Assembly (NCBI GenBank): GCA_036924285.1
Contig: JAYKYS010000023.1
Span: 1,984,001-2,048,000 of the forward strand
Direction: 5' to 3'
From: Asterella californica
Lineage: Eukaryota; Streptophyta; Marchantiopsida; Marchantiales; Aytoniaceae
DNA: 64,000 nucleotides
In this document: positions 33,645 to 44,800 of the stretch, piece after piece
Layout: each line of letters starts with the position of its first letter
Numbering within the stretch: position 1 is the first letter of the stretch
The notes under the pieces: generated by a model
What the model saw: only the letters and a program-made list of their open reading frames with translations
Told to the model about the DNA's origin: nothing
Database searches by the model: none
Position numbers and translations under genes: made by a program

Positions 33645-34174
33645 AAGATGAAGGCCGTAGTAGTGGAAGAGGCTTCCTTGCCTCTGGAAGACGAAGTCGA
33701 CACCATGGAGCGAGTGGTGGAGATGAACTTGTCTTCCGCAGAAAGACGACTGGAGGAGTTCATTGTCTACTTCCAGAAGGAGATCCAGCCAGCTATGGAG
33801 TTGCTGGAGAGGAGAGCGAGGGCACAGGAGAAGCCCTTACAACCTGGATTCGGCCTGCGCACCTTGCTGCGACAGGGGGAAGACCAGAAGAAGACGGAGT
33901 CGCTGGAAGCTAGCCTCTGCACTACGGAGAAGCTTGCAGCCAGGTACAAGGCGGAAGCAGCCGCTTCTGCCAAGGAGCTGGTACAGCTTCGGAAGAGCAC
34001 CCAGGAGTTGCAGGCGCGGGTACAGCAGCGCAATCAGGAAGTCGCCCGAGTGCGGGAGAAGATCACCGCCCTCGCAAAAGAGCAGACCATATGGAAGACG
34101 CAGCGAGAAGCCGCGGAAGCGCGAGCTGCAGCTGAGAAGACGCAGAGGGAAGCAGCAGAGGCCCGTGCGTAGAA
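33645..34174 (+). CDS. Element E ORF, segment 2 (coiled coil)
   Basis: Same frame as segment 1, opening AAG ATG straight after the UAG. About 175 residues, highly charged and helical (MERVVEMNLSSAERRLEEF, LQARVQQRNQEVARVREKI). It ends in a short repeat (QREAAEARA, twice). It looks like a coiled coil for oligomerisation. It ends in a second UAG with the identical 15-base context CGTGCGTAGAAGATG. It is absent from the second plus copy, which breaks off before it. Confidence 0.6.
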
Positions 34175-34865
34175 GATGTTGACACAATCGGTGGAAGCGC
34201 TTCGGAAGAAGTTCAACTACACCGCGGGTAGGAAGTTACTTACCTTAGCTAGAGGATGGGACAGCGAGTCCAGAGCGATGTTGATGGAATGCCGGGAGAG
34301 TATGTTCAGGTACTTGGATAGACAGATAGAAGGAGTGAAGACACTTTATGGTCTTCCCTCGCTTCCGACACCTGCAACCGCATCTTCCCACGCTCCAGCA
34401 CCATCGATTGGATCCGGAATGGAGAAAGAGGAGTTCGATCTCGCTGTGCACTTGGTGGTGACAGCGTTGGAAGACGAGAAGACTCCAGAAGATGCCCCGG
34501 AAGACAAGATGTCTTCTGAAAGACAGGAAGACGAGCCGTCTTCCCAGGTATTCCGCGTGGAGGAAGCGACTTCCCCGGATCCCCATGAGGTCCCCATGGT
34601 CCCTAGTCCCGCACCCGTGCCTCAGAAGACGGAAGAAGCACCGGTCGACTCCGCTTCTCAGAAGACGCTTTTGTCTTCCGAAGCAGAAGCCGAAGCCGAG
34701 GAAGACGCAACAGCAGCGACAGCAGAGCCAGCAAGAGACGAAGAAGAGGAAGCCACCTCAGTGACACCCGAGGTAACTGCAGGACTTTCTAGCTTATCAG
34801 AAGCCGTATTAGGAGCTCTGATAGGAGCATATCAGGTAGAGATTGCCTCCGTGCAATCTGAGTAG
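34175..34865 (+). CDS. Element E ORF, segment 3 (acidic tail)
   Basis: Same frame again, about 229 residues after AAG ATG. It starts helical (MLTQSVEALRKKFNY), then becomes Pro/Glu/Asp/Ser-rich and disordered-looking, dense with GAAGAC-encoded ED and KT pairs. It ends IGAYQVEIASVQSE followed by UAG, so all three stops in this 773-codon frame are UAG. No zinc knuckle, protease or RT motif is present. Confidence 0.55.
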
Positions 34866-36540
34866 TTAGTAACTCCATTTCCAAATATAGTAGAATCGAA
34901 CATGCTATCTTAAGGATGGCAGTTTTCCCATGTAATATTAGTTAAGACACCATGTGGCAGCATCGGTAGCGTAAGAAGGACAAGGTGGATGACCAATTCG
35001 GGCAGGGGAACCGCTTGCATGTGAGGTGACAACCTCCTGTCAGCGTCTCTCTCTCCCTGGTGGTCGCCTCCCCTGGTTCTCATGGCAGCAACATAAGTAG
35101 GATAGCAGCGTAGGAGAAAGAGCTCTGCCAGTTTGGCCAGTTCTGTAGAATTCTGTAGTAACTGAACATACACACTGATTCTACAAGCAGGCAGGCGAGA
35201 CACATTAGAGCAGAGACAGTCTTAGCGCACTACATCCGTCGTTGGAAACATACGAATAGTCTTGGAATATACCAGAGGGGTCTGCATACTCGCACCAGCA
35301 GTGGGTCGAAGATGTAGATAGAAGTAGTGGACAGTCTAGGAACAGGGAACGGCATCCTCGTGCAGTCTTGTTAGCTAGGCTGGTGTGTCGAGGAGTAGAC
35401 GCAGGAAGTAGATGGAGTGAGCTTCCCAATGCCATTGTGACTTCTTCTCGGGGAATAGATTGTGGATTTGAGTGCAGAAGCTTTGTCCATGTCTTCTGGA
35501 TGGTGGGTTCATTGAATTCGCTCCCAATTGTGCATGAGAAGTGTTCTTCTTGAGTGGCGGTGACTGTCAGCAGTTGTGGAAGTGTAGCTTGACTCGTTCA
35601 GTAGAGCACTTGAGATCTACGTACGAACGGTCTTCTGGGTAAGGGATCCCAGAAGACAGAGCAGTCAGAGCAGCGAAGTGAAGAAGAAAGAAGCCTTCTT
35701 CCCGCAACAGAAGACGACATCCTCGAGTAGAAGACGGTGCAACAGTACTCACGTTTGTTGTCTTCCTCCCCAAACTATTACAAGCAGGGATGGCTTGTTA
35801 GTCAGGATGCGGACTAGAAGCCTGTCGGAATCTTAATTTACTCTTTTCATCTTGTTTTCTCTTGTTTGGCTTTTCTCACCTTCCCCATCTTCTCTCATCT
35901 TCCCCATCTTCTCCCATCTTCCCCATCTTCTTACCTTCTTCTAGTGAGTTTCCGATACTTCTATTGAGCTTCCATGAAGGTGAATGTCGTTGTAGTGCTG
36001 CAGGAAGACAACTTCCGTAGGCAGAAGCCTGGGAAGACTACAGGGGGCATACACCCTGTGATTGATCTAACCCGTTGGAATGTGAGTGTGAGAATAAGGT
36101 GTAACGACCGTTGCTAGTCGACTTCTGCGAAGCGGGACAGCCTTCTGGAGGTGTGAGAAGACGAGTTGAACCCCCAGAAGACGAGAATCGCTTCGGGAAG
36201 ACGGTATCGAGAAGACCGGAAGAAGCAATCTGGAAGCAGGAAGATCGTCTTCCCGAGCTTCTATGTGAATAGTTGTGTGGTATTGTAATTGGTAGTTGTT
36301 TGTTTGGGCCCAGAGCACCATTTGGCGTGTTTGGAAGACGTGTTGTTTTGTGTGGTTTTGTGAGAAGACGGGATTTCTAGGCAAAACCCGTGTGTTTGTG
36401 TGTTTGAACAGATCTTAGAACTTAGAGCAGCGTTACTTGTGCAAATCCTCTGTGGGAACGATATCTTGTATACTAAATGGGCAAAAGGAGAAATCCTTCG
36501 TCACTATAATAATCTGTGGCGGTTTTTGGACGGGGACTTT
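34866..36540 (+). mobile_element. Element E 3' region, non-coding
   Basis: GAAGAC/GTCTTC continues (35630-36270). A CATCTTCCCC/CATCTTCTC pyrimidine tandem lies at 35883-35940. A possible polypurine tract (CTACAGGGGGCA) lies near 36029-36043, TGTAACGACC at 36099, and a CTCTGTGGGAACGATATC motif near 36451, as seen near plant LTR ends. An LTR from about 36099 is possible but has no second copy to confirm it. The right limit is uncertain. Confidence 0.45.
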
Positions 36541-36708
36541 TTGGAGAGAGCTGAGGAGAACCAATCATAATCAACTTTAACTATGACTAATCCTAGTTAT
36601 CTATCATTAATTTAGAGTGTCTCCTAGCCTTAGGACTTATTTAGAAGACTCATCACACATAGTGTAACTTATAACATATTTAATACTATGCAACCCCGAG
36701 GTATTACA
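36530..36708 (-). mobile_element. LTR start of a chromovirus remnant
   Basis: On the minus strand TGTAATACCTCGGGG begins at 36708, immediately after a purine-rich AAGCGGACAAGAGATAT and the chromodomain frame. It contains TAGTCATAGTTAAAG-type text and ends undefined at about 36530. Confidence 0.5.
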
Positions 36709-37170
36709 ATATCTCTTGTCCGCTTCTTGAAGATCTTCTCCACTTTGTATTCTTCTTCCTCATCCACTAACGTCAGAAGTGATGACGTTATGTGTGGAGT
36801 TGCATATTGTTTGGACCGAGGGGTATACTCACAAATAAGAGACATATGAAAAGCTGGATGAATTTTTATGTTTGAAAGAGCTCTAGTTTATCCGTTACGA
36901 CAATAATACGCTTGAGAATAAAAAAGGGTCCAATGAAGCTAGGATTGAGCTTCTTAGCTCCTACCAATGAGAGGTTGGCGGTAGATAGCCAAACTCGATC
37001 TCCCACCATAAACTCCACATCTCGATGATGTGCATCTGCATATTACTTTTGGAGATTCTATACATTCATAATTTCTCCATCGTGTGGTGGATGTCTTGTT
37101 GGATTTGTTCCACGAACTCATTCGCTATAGCCACTTTGGTTCTTGATGCCCAACTAACCCCCTCGTCGTT
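36709..37170 (-). pseudogene. Chromovirus integrase tail and start of chromodomain
   Basis: Minus strand. From about 37170: VAIANEFVEQIQQDIHHTMEKL, then MQMHHRDVEFMVGDRVWLSTANLSL and LNPSFIGPFFIL, the typical linker and GPF tail of plant chromovirus integrases. Near 36765 EEEEYKVEKIFKKR matches the first strand of a chromodomain, which is cut short at the LTR. Frameshifts and stops throughout. This is a different lineage from elements A-D, which lack a chromodomain. Confidence 0.7.
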
Positions 37171-38267
37171 CACTCTCCTTGGCTCAATCCAAGCATACCA
37201 ACACCATATAGCAACACACTTGAACCTAAGTAGTACTTCATTCATGGATTAAACACACTCGAATAGAGCATACAGAACTCTTGAAAACAGTGTTCTTCTG
37301 TGATGAACTCCAACTTGTAGCCATTATTTTTCACTCTCTTGTCCATGTGTGTCAAAACTGAAGTAAAAGAATTGGCTATGTGTAGTTGTAGTAGATGTGT
37401 CTTATTTATACAATTGCACTAGAGCTATTTGGAATATTCTTTTGATATTATAACTCTGAGCAATGATATCAATAGATAATAAATAAAATAACACACTGAC
37501 ATTACACTGTCAGAATAATTTTTACTGTACATAAATATAAACATTTAGCCAAATATCATCATATCACTGAATAATCTTATAAAAGGATCCATATAAATAT
37601 GATACATAAAATAAAATTCTCCAGAACATAAACCTCACATATCAAGATATTAAAACATAAGAGAAAAATAAAAGAAGTAGGAAAATATCAAAAGTTATAT
37701 GAATATATTATAAATTTGATTGATAAACATAAAGAACAAATTCTTTTGCATGTAATGATATTGGGATAGCTATGGATTCAATTCAAGGATGAATGCAAAA
37801 GGAGGAAATGAGATTCAAGATTTAGAACCGATAATACTAATAAATGTCTAAATTTTAAAATCAAACAGATATAATAAAAGTCATTTCAGTTTATAAAATC
37901 AAATTCTTCGTGACTTGTGTTATCATATACATTGTTGATATATGTGCAGTTTATTATTCCAATATCAAAGATATGGTATGATAGCCTTGAACTAAGCAAT
38001 TTATTAACGTTTCATTTGGAGTCTGATTGCTACTTTTATCTCAAAATCCATCAATAAGCTACAATAATCTACAAACAAAAAGATATTTTTTCTATTGATA
38101 GATTATAATTAATCTAATACTACGAAACATAATAATGGATATTGTTTTGAAAAGGAGAAAATGAAAAGATGTTGCGTAACTGGAGAGTTGCTCGATACAA
38201 TTCAAGCTCCAATAGAAAATTTCGAAAAACCATAAAATGATCTCTTGGAGGACGATATTTGTAAGAC

Positions 38268-38455
38268 TTTGAGATCATAATGGATCTTTTGCGTTCAAGA
38301 GCACTTGTAGTCATATCTGGAGGTTTAAACGAGAATTCTTTTTTCACGCAAGAAATCACAATAGATCTATTGCATTTCAAGTGCAAAATTGCATTCATAC
38401 CAGAGGTTTAAATGAGATTTTTTTTGTTATACAAGAGATCACAATGGAGTGGCCT
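38268..38455. repeat. Imperfect tandem repeat, about 88 bp
   Basis: Two and a bit copies, each beginning GA[GA]ATCACAAT[GA]GATCT or similar and containing GGTTTAAA-GAGA followed by a T-run. Repeat starts are near 38270, 38354 and 38440. Confidence 0.6.
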
Positions 38456-38671
38456 TAATGTGAAGTCTGTGTTCTTCTGTCTTTTCAGAAGAAGATTAGT
38501 AACATTTCAGCAGTATTTTGCATTCTTCGTTCATTCACATCTTTGTCTTCTCGAATCTTTTGTCTGGATTGTTGGAAGGGTCCATGATCAAGAACTATTT
38601 CATTGTTGTTCATATTTGATTTATCAGGTTGTGCTTGGGTTTGATTTTTTATCAAACTAAAACTCTCATCC

Positions 38672-38827
38672 GGATATATTCTACTCCGTGAGAATAATAG
38701 AAAACTACCAGAATTGTCATTGTGACGTTGTTGTACTGTGATTTGTGTAATTATTAACTGTATTTTCGTGAGAAAGATCCTTAATTTTACTATTTCTGAT
38801 ACATTTTGTTTCTCTGGGTTGTTACAG
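38672..38827 (+). repeat. Dispersed repeat, inverted copy at 60553-60709
   Basis: Shares ATTCTA-TCCGTGAGAATAA, TGTGTAATT-TTAACTGTAT and TTTCTCTGGGTTGTTACA with the reverse complement of 60553-60709, by eye about 80% alike over 155 bp. TCTCTGGGTTGTTACA looks like an LTR end, so this may be a solo LTR tail. Confidence 0.65.
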
Positions 38828-38875
38828 ATGTCTGATTTGAGTTTAATAAGATTCTTCCTTGGTGTTAATATTTGG

Positions 38876-39667
38876 CAGATGGAGGACCGTGTTATGCTTT
38901 CTTAACAAGCATACATAAATTCTATACTTGGAGAGTTTCAGATGGAAGATTGCAAGTCTCCAGCAACACTTATGGAGTAAGAAAGTGGTTTTGAGGAGAC
39001 TACAGCTGAAAATGTCATTGAAGAATATCTATACAGAAATTTATTAGTGAAATTATCAGTTGGAGCAACAGGAAGCAAAGTACAACAACATGATCTATGG
39101 CAGATGGAGGACCGTTTTATGCTTTCTTAACAAGCATACATAAATTCTATACTTGGAGAGATGGAAGATTGCAAGTCTCCAGCAACACTTTTGGAGTAAG
39201 AAAGTGGTTTTGAGAAGACTACAGCTGAAAATGTCATTGAAGAATATCTATACAGAAATTTATTAGTGAAATTATCAGTTGGAGCAGCAAGAAGCAAAGT
39301 ACAACAACATGGTCTTCAACAAAAACTGAATACATTGCTCTTAGTGATAGTTCTATAACCTTGATATGGTTAAGTAATTTGTTATAGATATGAGAGAAAA
39401 AATATTTGGACTTATAATATTACATGTGGATAATCAGCGTGCAATGTTCTTGGCTAGAAACAAGGTTATCAGAGAAAGAACAAAAATTTTGGAGATGAAG
39501 TTACATCATATCAAGGAGAAAACTGAAACTAAAATAGTCAAGTTGGAATATTGTCCATCAGAAGACTAGCTAGTTGATATTTTTACCAAAGTCTTATCAA
39601 AATTAAGCTTTATATATATTAAAGATTTACTAGGTATGAAAGAAGTGATGCTCTAATGAAAGAGGGT
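38876..39667 (+). pseudogene. Ty1/copia RNase H fragment with internal duplication
   Basis: The C-terminal end of a copia-type polyprotein: ISWSSKKQSTTTWSSTKTEYIALS (39270-39350), then degraded RNase H text and LEYCPSEDQ, stop, LVDIFTKVLSK, ending in DLLGMKEVML and a stop near 39653. A roughly 230 bp segment is duplicated in tandem (38876-39103 and 39104-39310), so the ISWS-type motif appears twice. Several stops. Confidence 0.75.
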
Positions 39668-40205
39668 GTTAAATATCATTAGAGGTTCTCATCTAGACTT
39701 TACGGAAGATAAAAATAACAAAAGACAAAAAGAAAAAAAAAGAGATGACTTGTGGCATGACCTTGAAGTGAAAAATATTGTGATAACAGTTAGGTAAATC
39801 ACTTTGAAATGAAAGCAATCATGTACCAGTAATATACTAACTCACCTTCTTTGTAAGATACTATGAATGAAAGCAATCATGTACCAGTAATATACTAACT
39901 CACCTTCTTTGTAAGATACTATGAATCGAGTCCCTCTCTCTGTCTATACCAATTCTAAAGTCTAAATAAAATATGCATTTTCATCTCAAGATATTTCTGT
40001 TTAAGTTCTCATTCTTTTCAGTGCTAACATATTGATCTGTTATCTGTTTAAACAAACAAAAAGTATTTTGTTGTGGGAGTTTCATCTCAGGATATCTCTG
40101 TTTAAGTTCTCATTCTGATCAGTTCTAACATACTGATCTTTTATCTGTTTTAACAAGCAGATAGTATTCTGTTAAAAGCAGATAGTATTCTGTTGTGGGA
40201 GATAA
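39668..40205 (+). mobile_element. 3' LTR of the copia remnant
   Basis: GAAAGAGGG followed by TGTTAAATATCATTAG is a typical copia polypurine tract and LTR start. The interior holds a 58 bp perfect tandem duplication (39809-39866 and 39867-39924). It also holds an imperfect repeat of roughly 115 bp (CATCTCA-GATAT-TCTGTTTAAGTTCTCATTCT, near 39980 and 40083). The end is not defined. Confidence 0.55.
39809..39924. repeat. 58 bp tandem duplication
   Basis: Two identical head-to-tail copies beginning ATGAAAGCAATCATGTACC and ending GTAAGATACT. Recent duplication inside the copia LTR. Confidence 0.9.
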
Positions 40206-42600
40206 AGTTTCCATATTCTTGAGACTTGGAATGCAGTTCTCAGTTGTGTAATACGAATTTCTGGATGCTACGTGTCGCAGGAAGCTCCCGCCGCTTTTGA
40301 CAACATAGAAGGATCGCGCTTGCGATTTGAAAGTAGCTATGACAAGATGACGCATCAAGACAACTAACACCCGACTTTCTGAACGCCGTTAGGTTCGCTC
40401 AAATCCTCGACCAAAAAAGCTGTTTGAGAACAGAGAAGGAAACCACTTTGGAAATAATTACGACAGGATGTAGTAAAGAAGACAACACGCAGAAAAAGTA
40501 TTGCCTTGAGAACGGAAAAGTCACCCTCTGCTGCGCTTTGAAAGATGAGCAGCGTGCGATACCTTCCCTCCCTCTTTGTGACCTTTGACCATTACGACGA
40601 GACAGAACTAAACGGAAAACTTTGCCTTTCCTTCCGAAGAGTTTTCCAATGGACGGTTAGCTACTCGATGGAAATGCATAGGAACAAAGGGTCTAACCGA
40701 ACTGCATCGTATAAAAATTAGAGCCCACAATCCAGTTAGAATTGATAAGTAACGACTGTACCGACATTATGTCGTAGAGAGAACGTGGTACTGATAGGCC
40801 GGTCGAGGAGAAATAGTGAAGACGATGCTCTTGATTCCTTGAAGCGTCCAATCTTGGCATGAACCTTCTTCCGCTGCCAGTAATAGATCAGCTCTTCAGA
40901 GCAAAAGGACGAAATAAGATGTTCGAAAGGACACTCGAGAAATAAGTGGACTCGTGTGGTCACTTGTTGCTTCAATCGCGGTCTTTGAATCTTTTGATTT
41001 CTAAAGAGTCTCTTTGTGCTGCCAGAGTGGTCCTGAAATGAGGAAGCAATGTGCAGACGTTCTCCTCTACTTCAGTCTCCAGAATGATATCTTTCACATG
41101 TGCATCTGGACTCGATAGATCGTGTTGAAATTTCCTGGCTGTATGGAAGTCGATCAGTGACGTCAGTTTCAACCTCATTCCACTGAGCAATTTATTTACC
41201 GAGGTCTATGTATTCTTCAGACTTTAACATTTGTTTTGAGATGTGACATTATGTACAATCGAGTTATGATTCTGATGAAGTCACGTGATTTAGGATGTTT
41301 TGAGCAATAGAGCTGGTGAAGTAACCACGTACAAATTAAGAAGTAGAATCCAAGCGTTATGTAATTGCAGTTTTGAATGAAAGCTTACATCATGGACGTC
41401 GTATAAGAGGGAAGGAAAAGTGTCCTCGAATCATCATCCAATTATCGTTTCACAGTACGCCATCGGGGCGGCGTCCACCCTGTTCAGTTTCGGCCACAGA
41501 TGAAGCATCTGATTTCTGGAGAAGCGACAGTGCCGTTTATTTGTGAAGTTTGCACTGCAAGCCCAATTTATGCCACCCTGGCGTGCGGTCATACCGCTTC
41601 CTTGACCACCATGTAATCCCAGTTCCCCACAAACTTCACACAGATTCGCTTTGTTCCAACGCGGGAGATTCTGTACATTGCCTTTAAGTTTAAAAGTAGG
41701 AAGATTGAGACTCTTTTGATGAATAGGAACGCTTCAGTTACCCCCATGCTAAAGCCGCGTAGTGAGTTCTTGAGCTCATGCATTACAGAGGAGGTGATAT
41801 GAGAGGATGGTTACAAACAATCTGCTCAACGTTCCGTGGATTGTAAGCAGATCAGATTCTATGTTGTTGTCAACTGCATTACCCGACTCAGTCAGCATTG
41901 GACATGTACAGATAGAGTAAGGCGTAGAGGAAAGCCGAATCTCTTGATGACACTCATTTACAATTATTTGAAACAATGGTGGTAAAATGCTATGAAACAG
42001 CTGTATTATGACTCTCCATGAACATTGCTTGCGAATTGGCATTCGACAAGGCCCAGTATACTCAGTGGCGGTTTCTCCTTGCGACAATCTCATAGCTTCG
42101 GGTTCACAAGACAAAACTATACGTCTGTGGATTCCAACTGTGTATGTATTTCTGATACTCTACACCAAAGCCATGTCCTAATTACGTACAGCGGCGTCTG
42201 GTCTAAGGTCACCACCTTACATTTTCTTTCCTGATAATTGTAGGTGCTTCTGTTGCGAACCAATATCGACCTTACAGGTTGTTAGCCAGGTACCTTGTCC
42301 CGTTACCTGCTATTAGGTTGGGGATCGCCCTTTACAATCCTAGGCGAGGGGTTGAAGCTTCCTGCCGGGAAGACTCAGTCAGTACTAGTGCATAAAGCTC
42401 CAACACTTCAAACCCGAGAGCTTAGGAGATCCTAAGCATTCAGATTTACTACGTGCCATGCGAAGCCTCTCCCTGTGCCGCAAGAATATTTTAACAGTTT
42501 ACAGGATATGCAGAAGATTGACTTGCATGTGATCGTCCTTACGTGCTTTTTGTTTGGAAACAAGACGAAGCTAAGCAATAATTCCTTTCAACGTGAATCA
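40206..42600. other. Unassigned stretch
   Basis: About 2.4 kb with no recognised gene, repeat motif or RNA. Minus-strand frames near 40740-41190 have no identifiable domain. Confidence 0.45.
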
Positions 42601-42673
42601 GTTGGAAGTAAGAACTATTAACGCGATTTGTTCAATAAGAGAAGTTTGAGATCGGAGTGTTTTCATTTTTTAT

Positions 42674-43855
42674 TTGAGTGATTGCTTCATGCCTGCTGAC
42701 GGGGATGTTCTTCTTAGAATTTTAACTACGGATCTGTGCAGACCAGGGATTCATAGGCAAGGAAATTGTTGGTCATGCCTTGCAGCACATGCAACTGTGT
42801 GTGCACGAATCCTCCAGATGAAGGATGCATCGGGCTTCCTGAAAACTGGCAGGCGCATTTGTACCGCACCAAGATCAGGAGTACCTCTGTCTCGTCTGCT
42901 AATGACGTAAAACTGTTCGGATCTACACTAAAGGTCGGTACTCATATATCCTTACTGCTTATGTTGGTTACGACACATGTTCATCTTTTGAATGATTTAT
43001 AGTGAAGCGGGAGGTGCCTAAAGTGATTTGCCGTGTAAAGAAAGAGGTGCTTTTCTTTTATCTATTGATAGAACACTATGCTTGGTACGTGGCTGCAGCA
43101 AATCTGTAACCAGTTGAATATTTTAACCCGGACGGTGGCTCTTTTTGAAGAACGTCTTCCCCATTGAGATTGAGAAGATAAGGTACTTGACTCGAAGTAC
43201 ATCTCATCGTGAACTTGCACTGCTCCAGATATGAGATTTTAGGACCGACAGGTTCATCTCTTATGCTTATGATAACTCTTGTCACCAGTTACAAACTGGT
43301 AGGCATATCTAGTTCAGTAACGGTGATGACAGAGTTTTTGTTAGTTGACTTCAAATACGTCAATCCTCCGTGAAGAGAAATATTTGATTGGAAAACATAA
43401 CTTTTGACAAACTTTTGCTTTAAAAGCATTTAAAAGCATTAAAGATCTACTTTTGAAACTCCAATATTCATTGTTCTGTTGTATAACAGATGATACGCAT
43501 AGAGAAGCTTTCAGGTGAACTAACACCAGATGAACAGTCTGAAGATCCTTGCAACATACACGGGTAACTGGAGCTGAGAAACGTATTAGAAGTTTCATAC
43601 CTAGATCTCCTGTAAATTGTTTTTACACTTTCTCTCCTTCAGAAACTCATGATCAGTCTATGACATTCAACACCCTCTTTGCACACAAGTTGACAATTAG
43701 TGCTCAAGAGCGCATTTCATTATGTACACTAGCTGTAGCAGCTTGTTTGTTTCAGTATGTATTCAAGCAGATTATGAAAATGTATAATCACTGTCGAAAT
43801 TGGTTGTCTCCTGGTTCTTCAGAGCAAGATGAATCGTAAGGAGTTCTTGTCTGAG
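42674..43855 (+). other. Possible exons of an unidentified gene
   Basis: Three pieces look more coding than their surroundings. (a) 42775-42945 reads PCSTCNCVCTNPPDEGCIG then LPENWQAHLYRTKIRS. (b) 43492-43560, after TTGTATAACAG, reads MIRIEKLSGELTPDEQSEDP. (c) From 43643, after a strong pyrimidine tract ending CTCCTTCAG, THDQSMTFNTLFAHKLTIS runs to a stop at 43839 with a hydrophobic ISLCTLAVAACLF. I could not join them with consistent splice phases, and no family is recognised. Confidence 0.25.
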
Positions 43856-44800
43856 ATATGTCCAAACATAGAGTACGCTTGAACTGGAGAGAAGAACTTG
43901 AGCTTCAGAGTCTTACAGTTGCACCTCTTGACCCACATACTTCAAGCTTCTCTCACTTTATAAAGTCACGCTGAAAAGTATCAAACAGATCTCAAATCAG
44001 ATCAAACATTATCTCAAATCCAGATAAGAATAAAGAAAAGAGTCACAAAGCATTGAGGATAATATTGATAGTGCAAGACTAAGCGACAAAGAACACTATG
44101 CAATCTATCTGCAATATGTGCATTCAACCCATCTCTTCCTCCAAATATCAAGAATCCTCAGGTACAAGATGTCAAGAACCATGGACTCTTAGCCCTCCGT
44201 CACTTGAACAAGTCTGTGTAAGTGAGAACAGGACAAGGCTGCTATCAAGCTGTAGAACTTTTTAATCAGCAGATCTGGAAAAGGAGGAGAAACAATCCCT
44301 AAACCAAAGGACCTTGAACATCCAATCAATCGCAGCAAAAAGCGCATGTAGATTTAAACATCTGTCAGCAGTTCATCAACTGAAGCAGACGGAAGTCATT
44401 CTATCACTTGGAAGTGTCTCGCCTCGAATTTAATCACTATGAGTCAAAGATTTTGTAACAGAACATTTAGAATCATCACAAAGTTACGTCAGCTACAATT
44501 TGCTTAACTCTGTCATTATACCAGTCCGAGTTGATCTAAGAGAGAGAGGGAGAAAGTGATTCACAAGGGTGGTGGAACTCTACCATACTCTCTAGCATAA
44601 GAACATAAGTTTAACATAACATAAGCTTAAGAAAGCTGTATCAAAGCTTGATGAAGACGAAGAAGGTTTATGTAATTCGCTTCTTACCAAGTAGAGATCT
44701 AAAACACTTCCGAGCATAAAGTATATCCCTATCTTCTTTTATGTATACTACATCACAAATTTCACTCCTATCTTCTCGTAAAATTTACTAAAATTAATTT
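43856..44800. other. Region downstream of the ROCO gene
   Basis: About 0.9 kb with no gene seen. It probably includes the 3' untranslated region of the minus-strand ROCO gene. Confidence 0.4.

Larger units (their letters stand above)
37260..38870. other. AT-rich unassigned stretch
   Basis: About 1.6 kb of AT-rich sequence with no convincing gene. Short frames here show no motif. It contains the tandem repeat at 38268-38455 and the dispersed repeat at 38672-38827. Confidence 0.5.

Noticed and set aside
33102..34597. Overlapping minus and alternative plus frames in element E
   Set aside because: High GC and GAAGAC/GTCTTC density keep several frames open; only the 32547-34865 frame is conserved in the other copies.
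35883..35940. CATCTTCCCC/CATCTTCTC repeats as a CRISPR-like array
   Set aside because: The units are directly adjacent with no unique spacers, in a eukaryotic context; a simple pyrimidine tandem.
36099..36540. Confirmed 3' LTR of element E
   Set aside because: TGTAACGACC resembles an LTR start, but there is no matching copy at the left end of E in the window.
38120..38660. Small ORFs in the AT-rich region
   Set aside because: They overlap a tandem repeat and a dispersed repeat, and show no motif.
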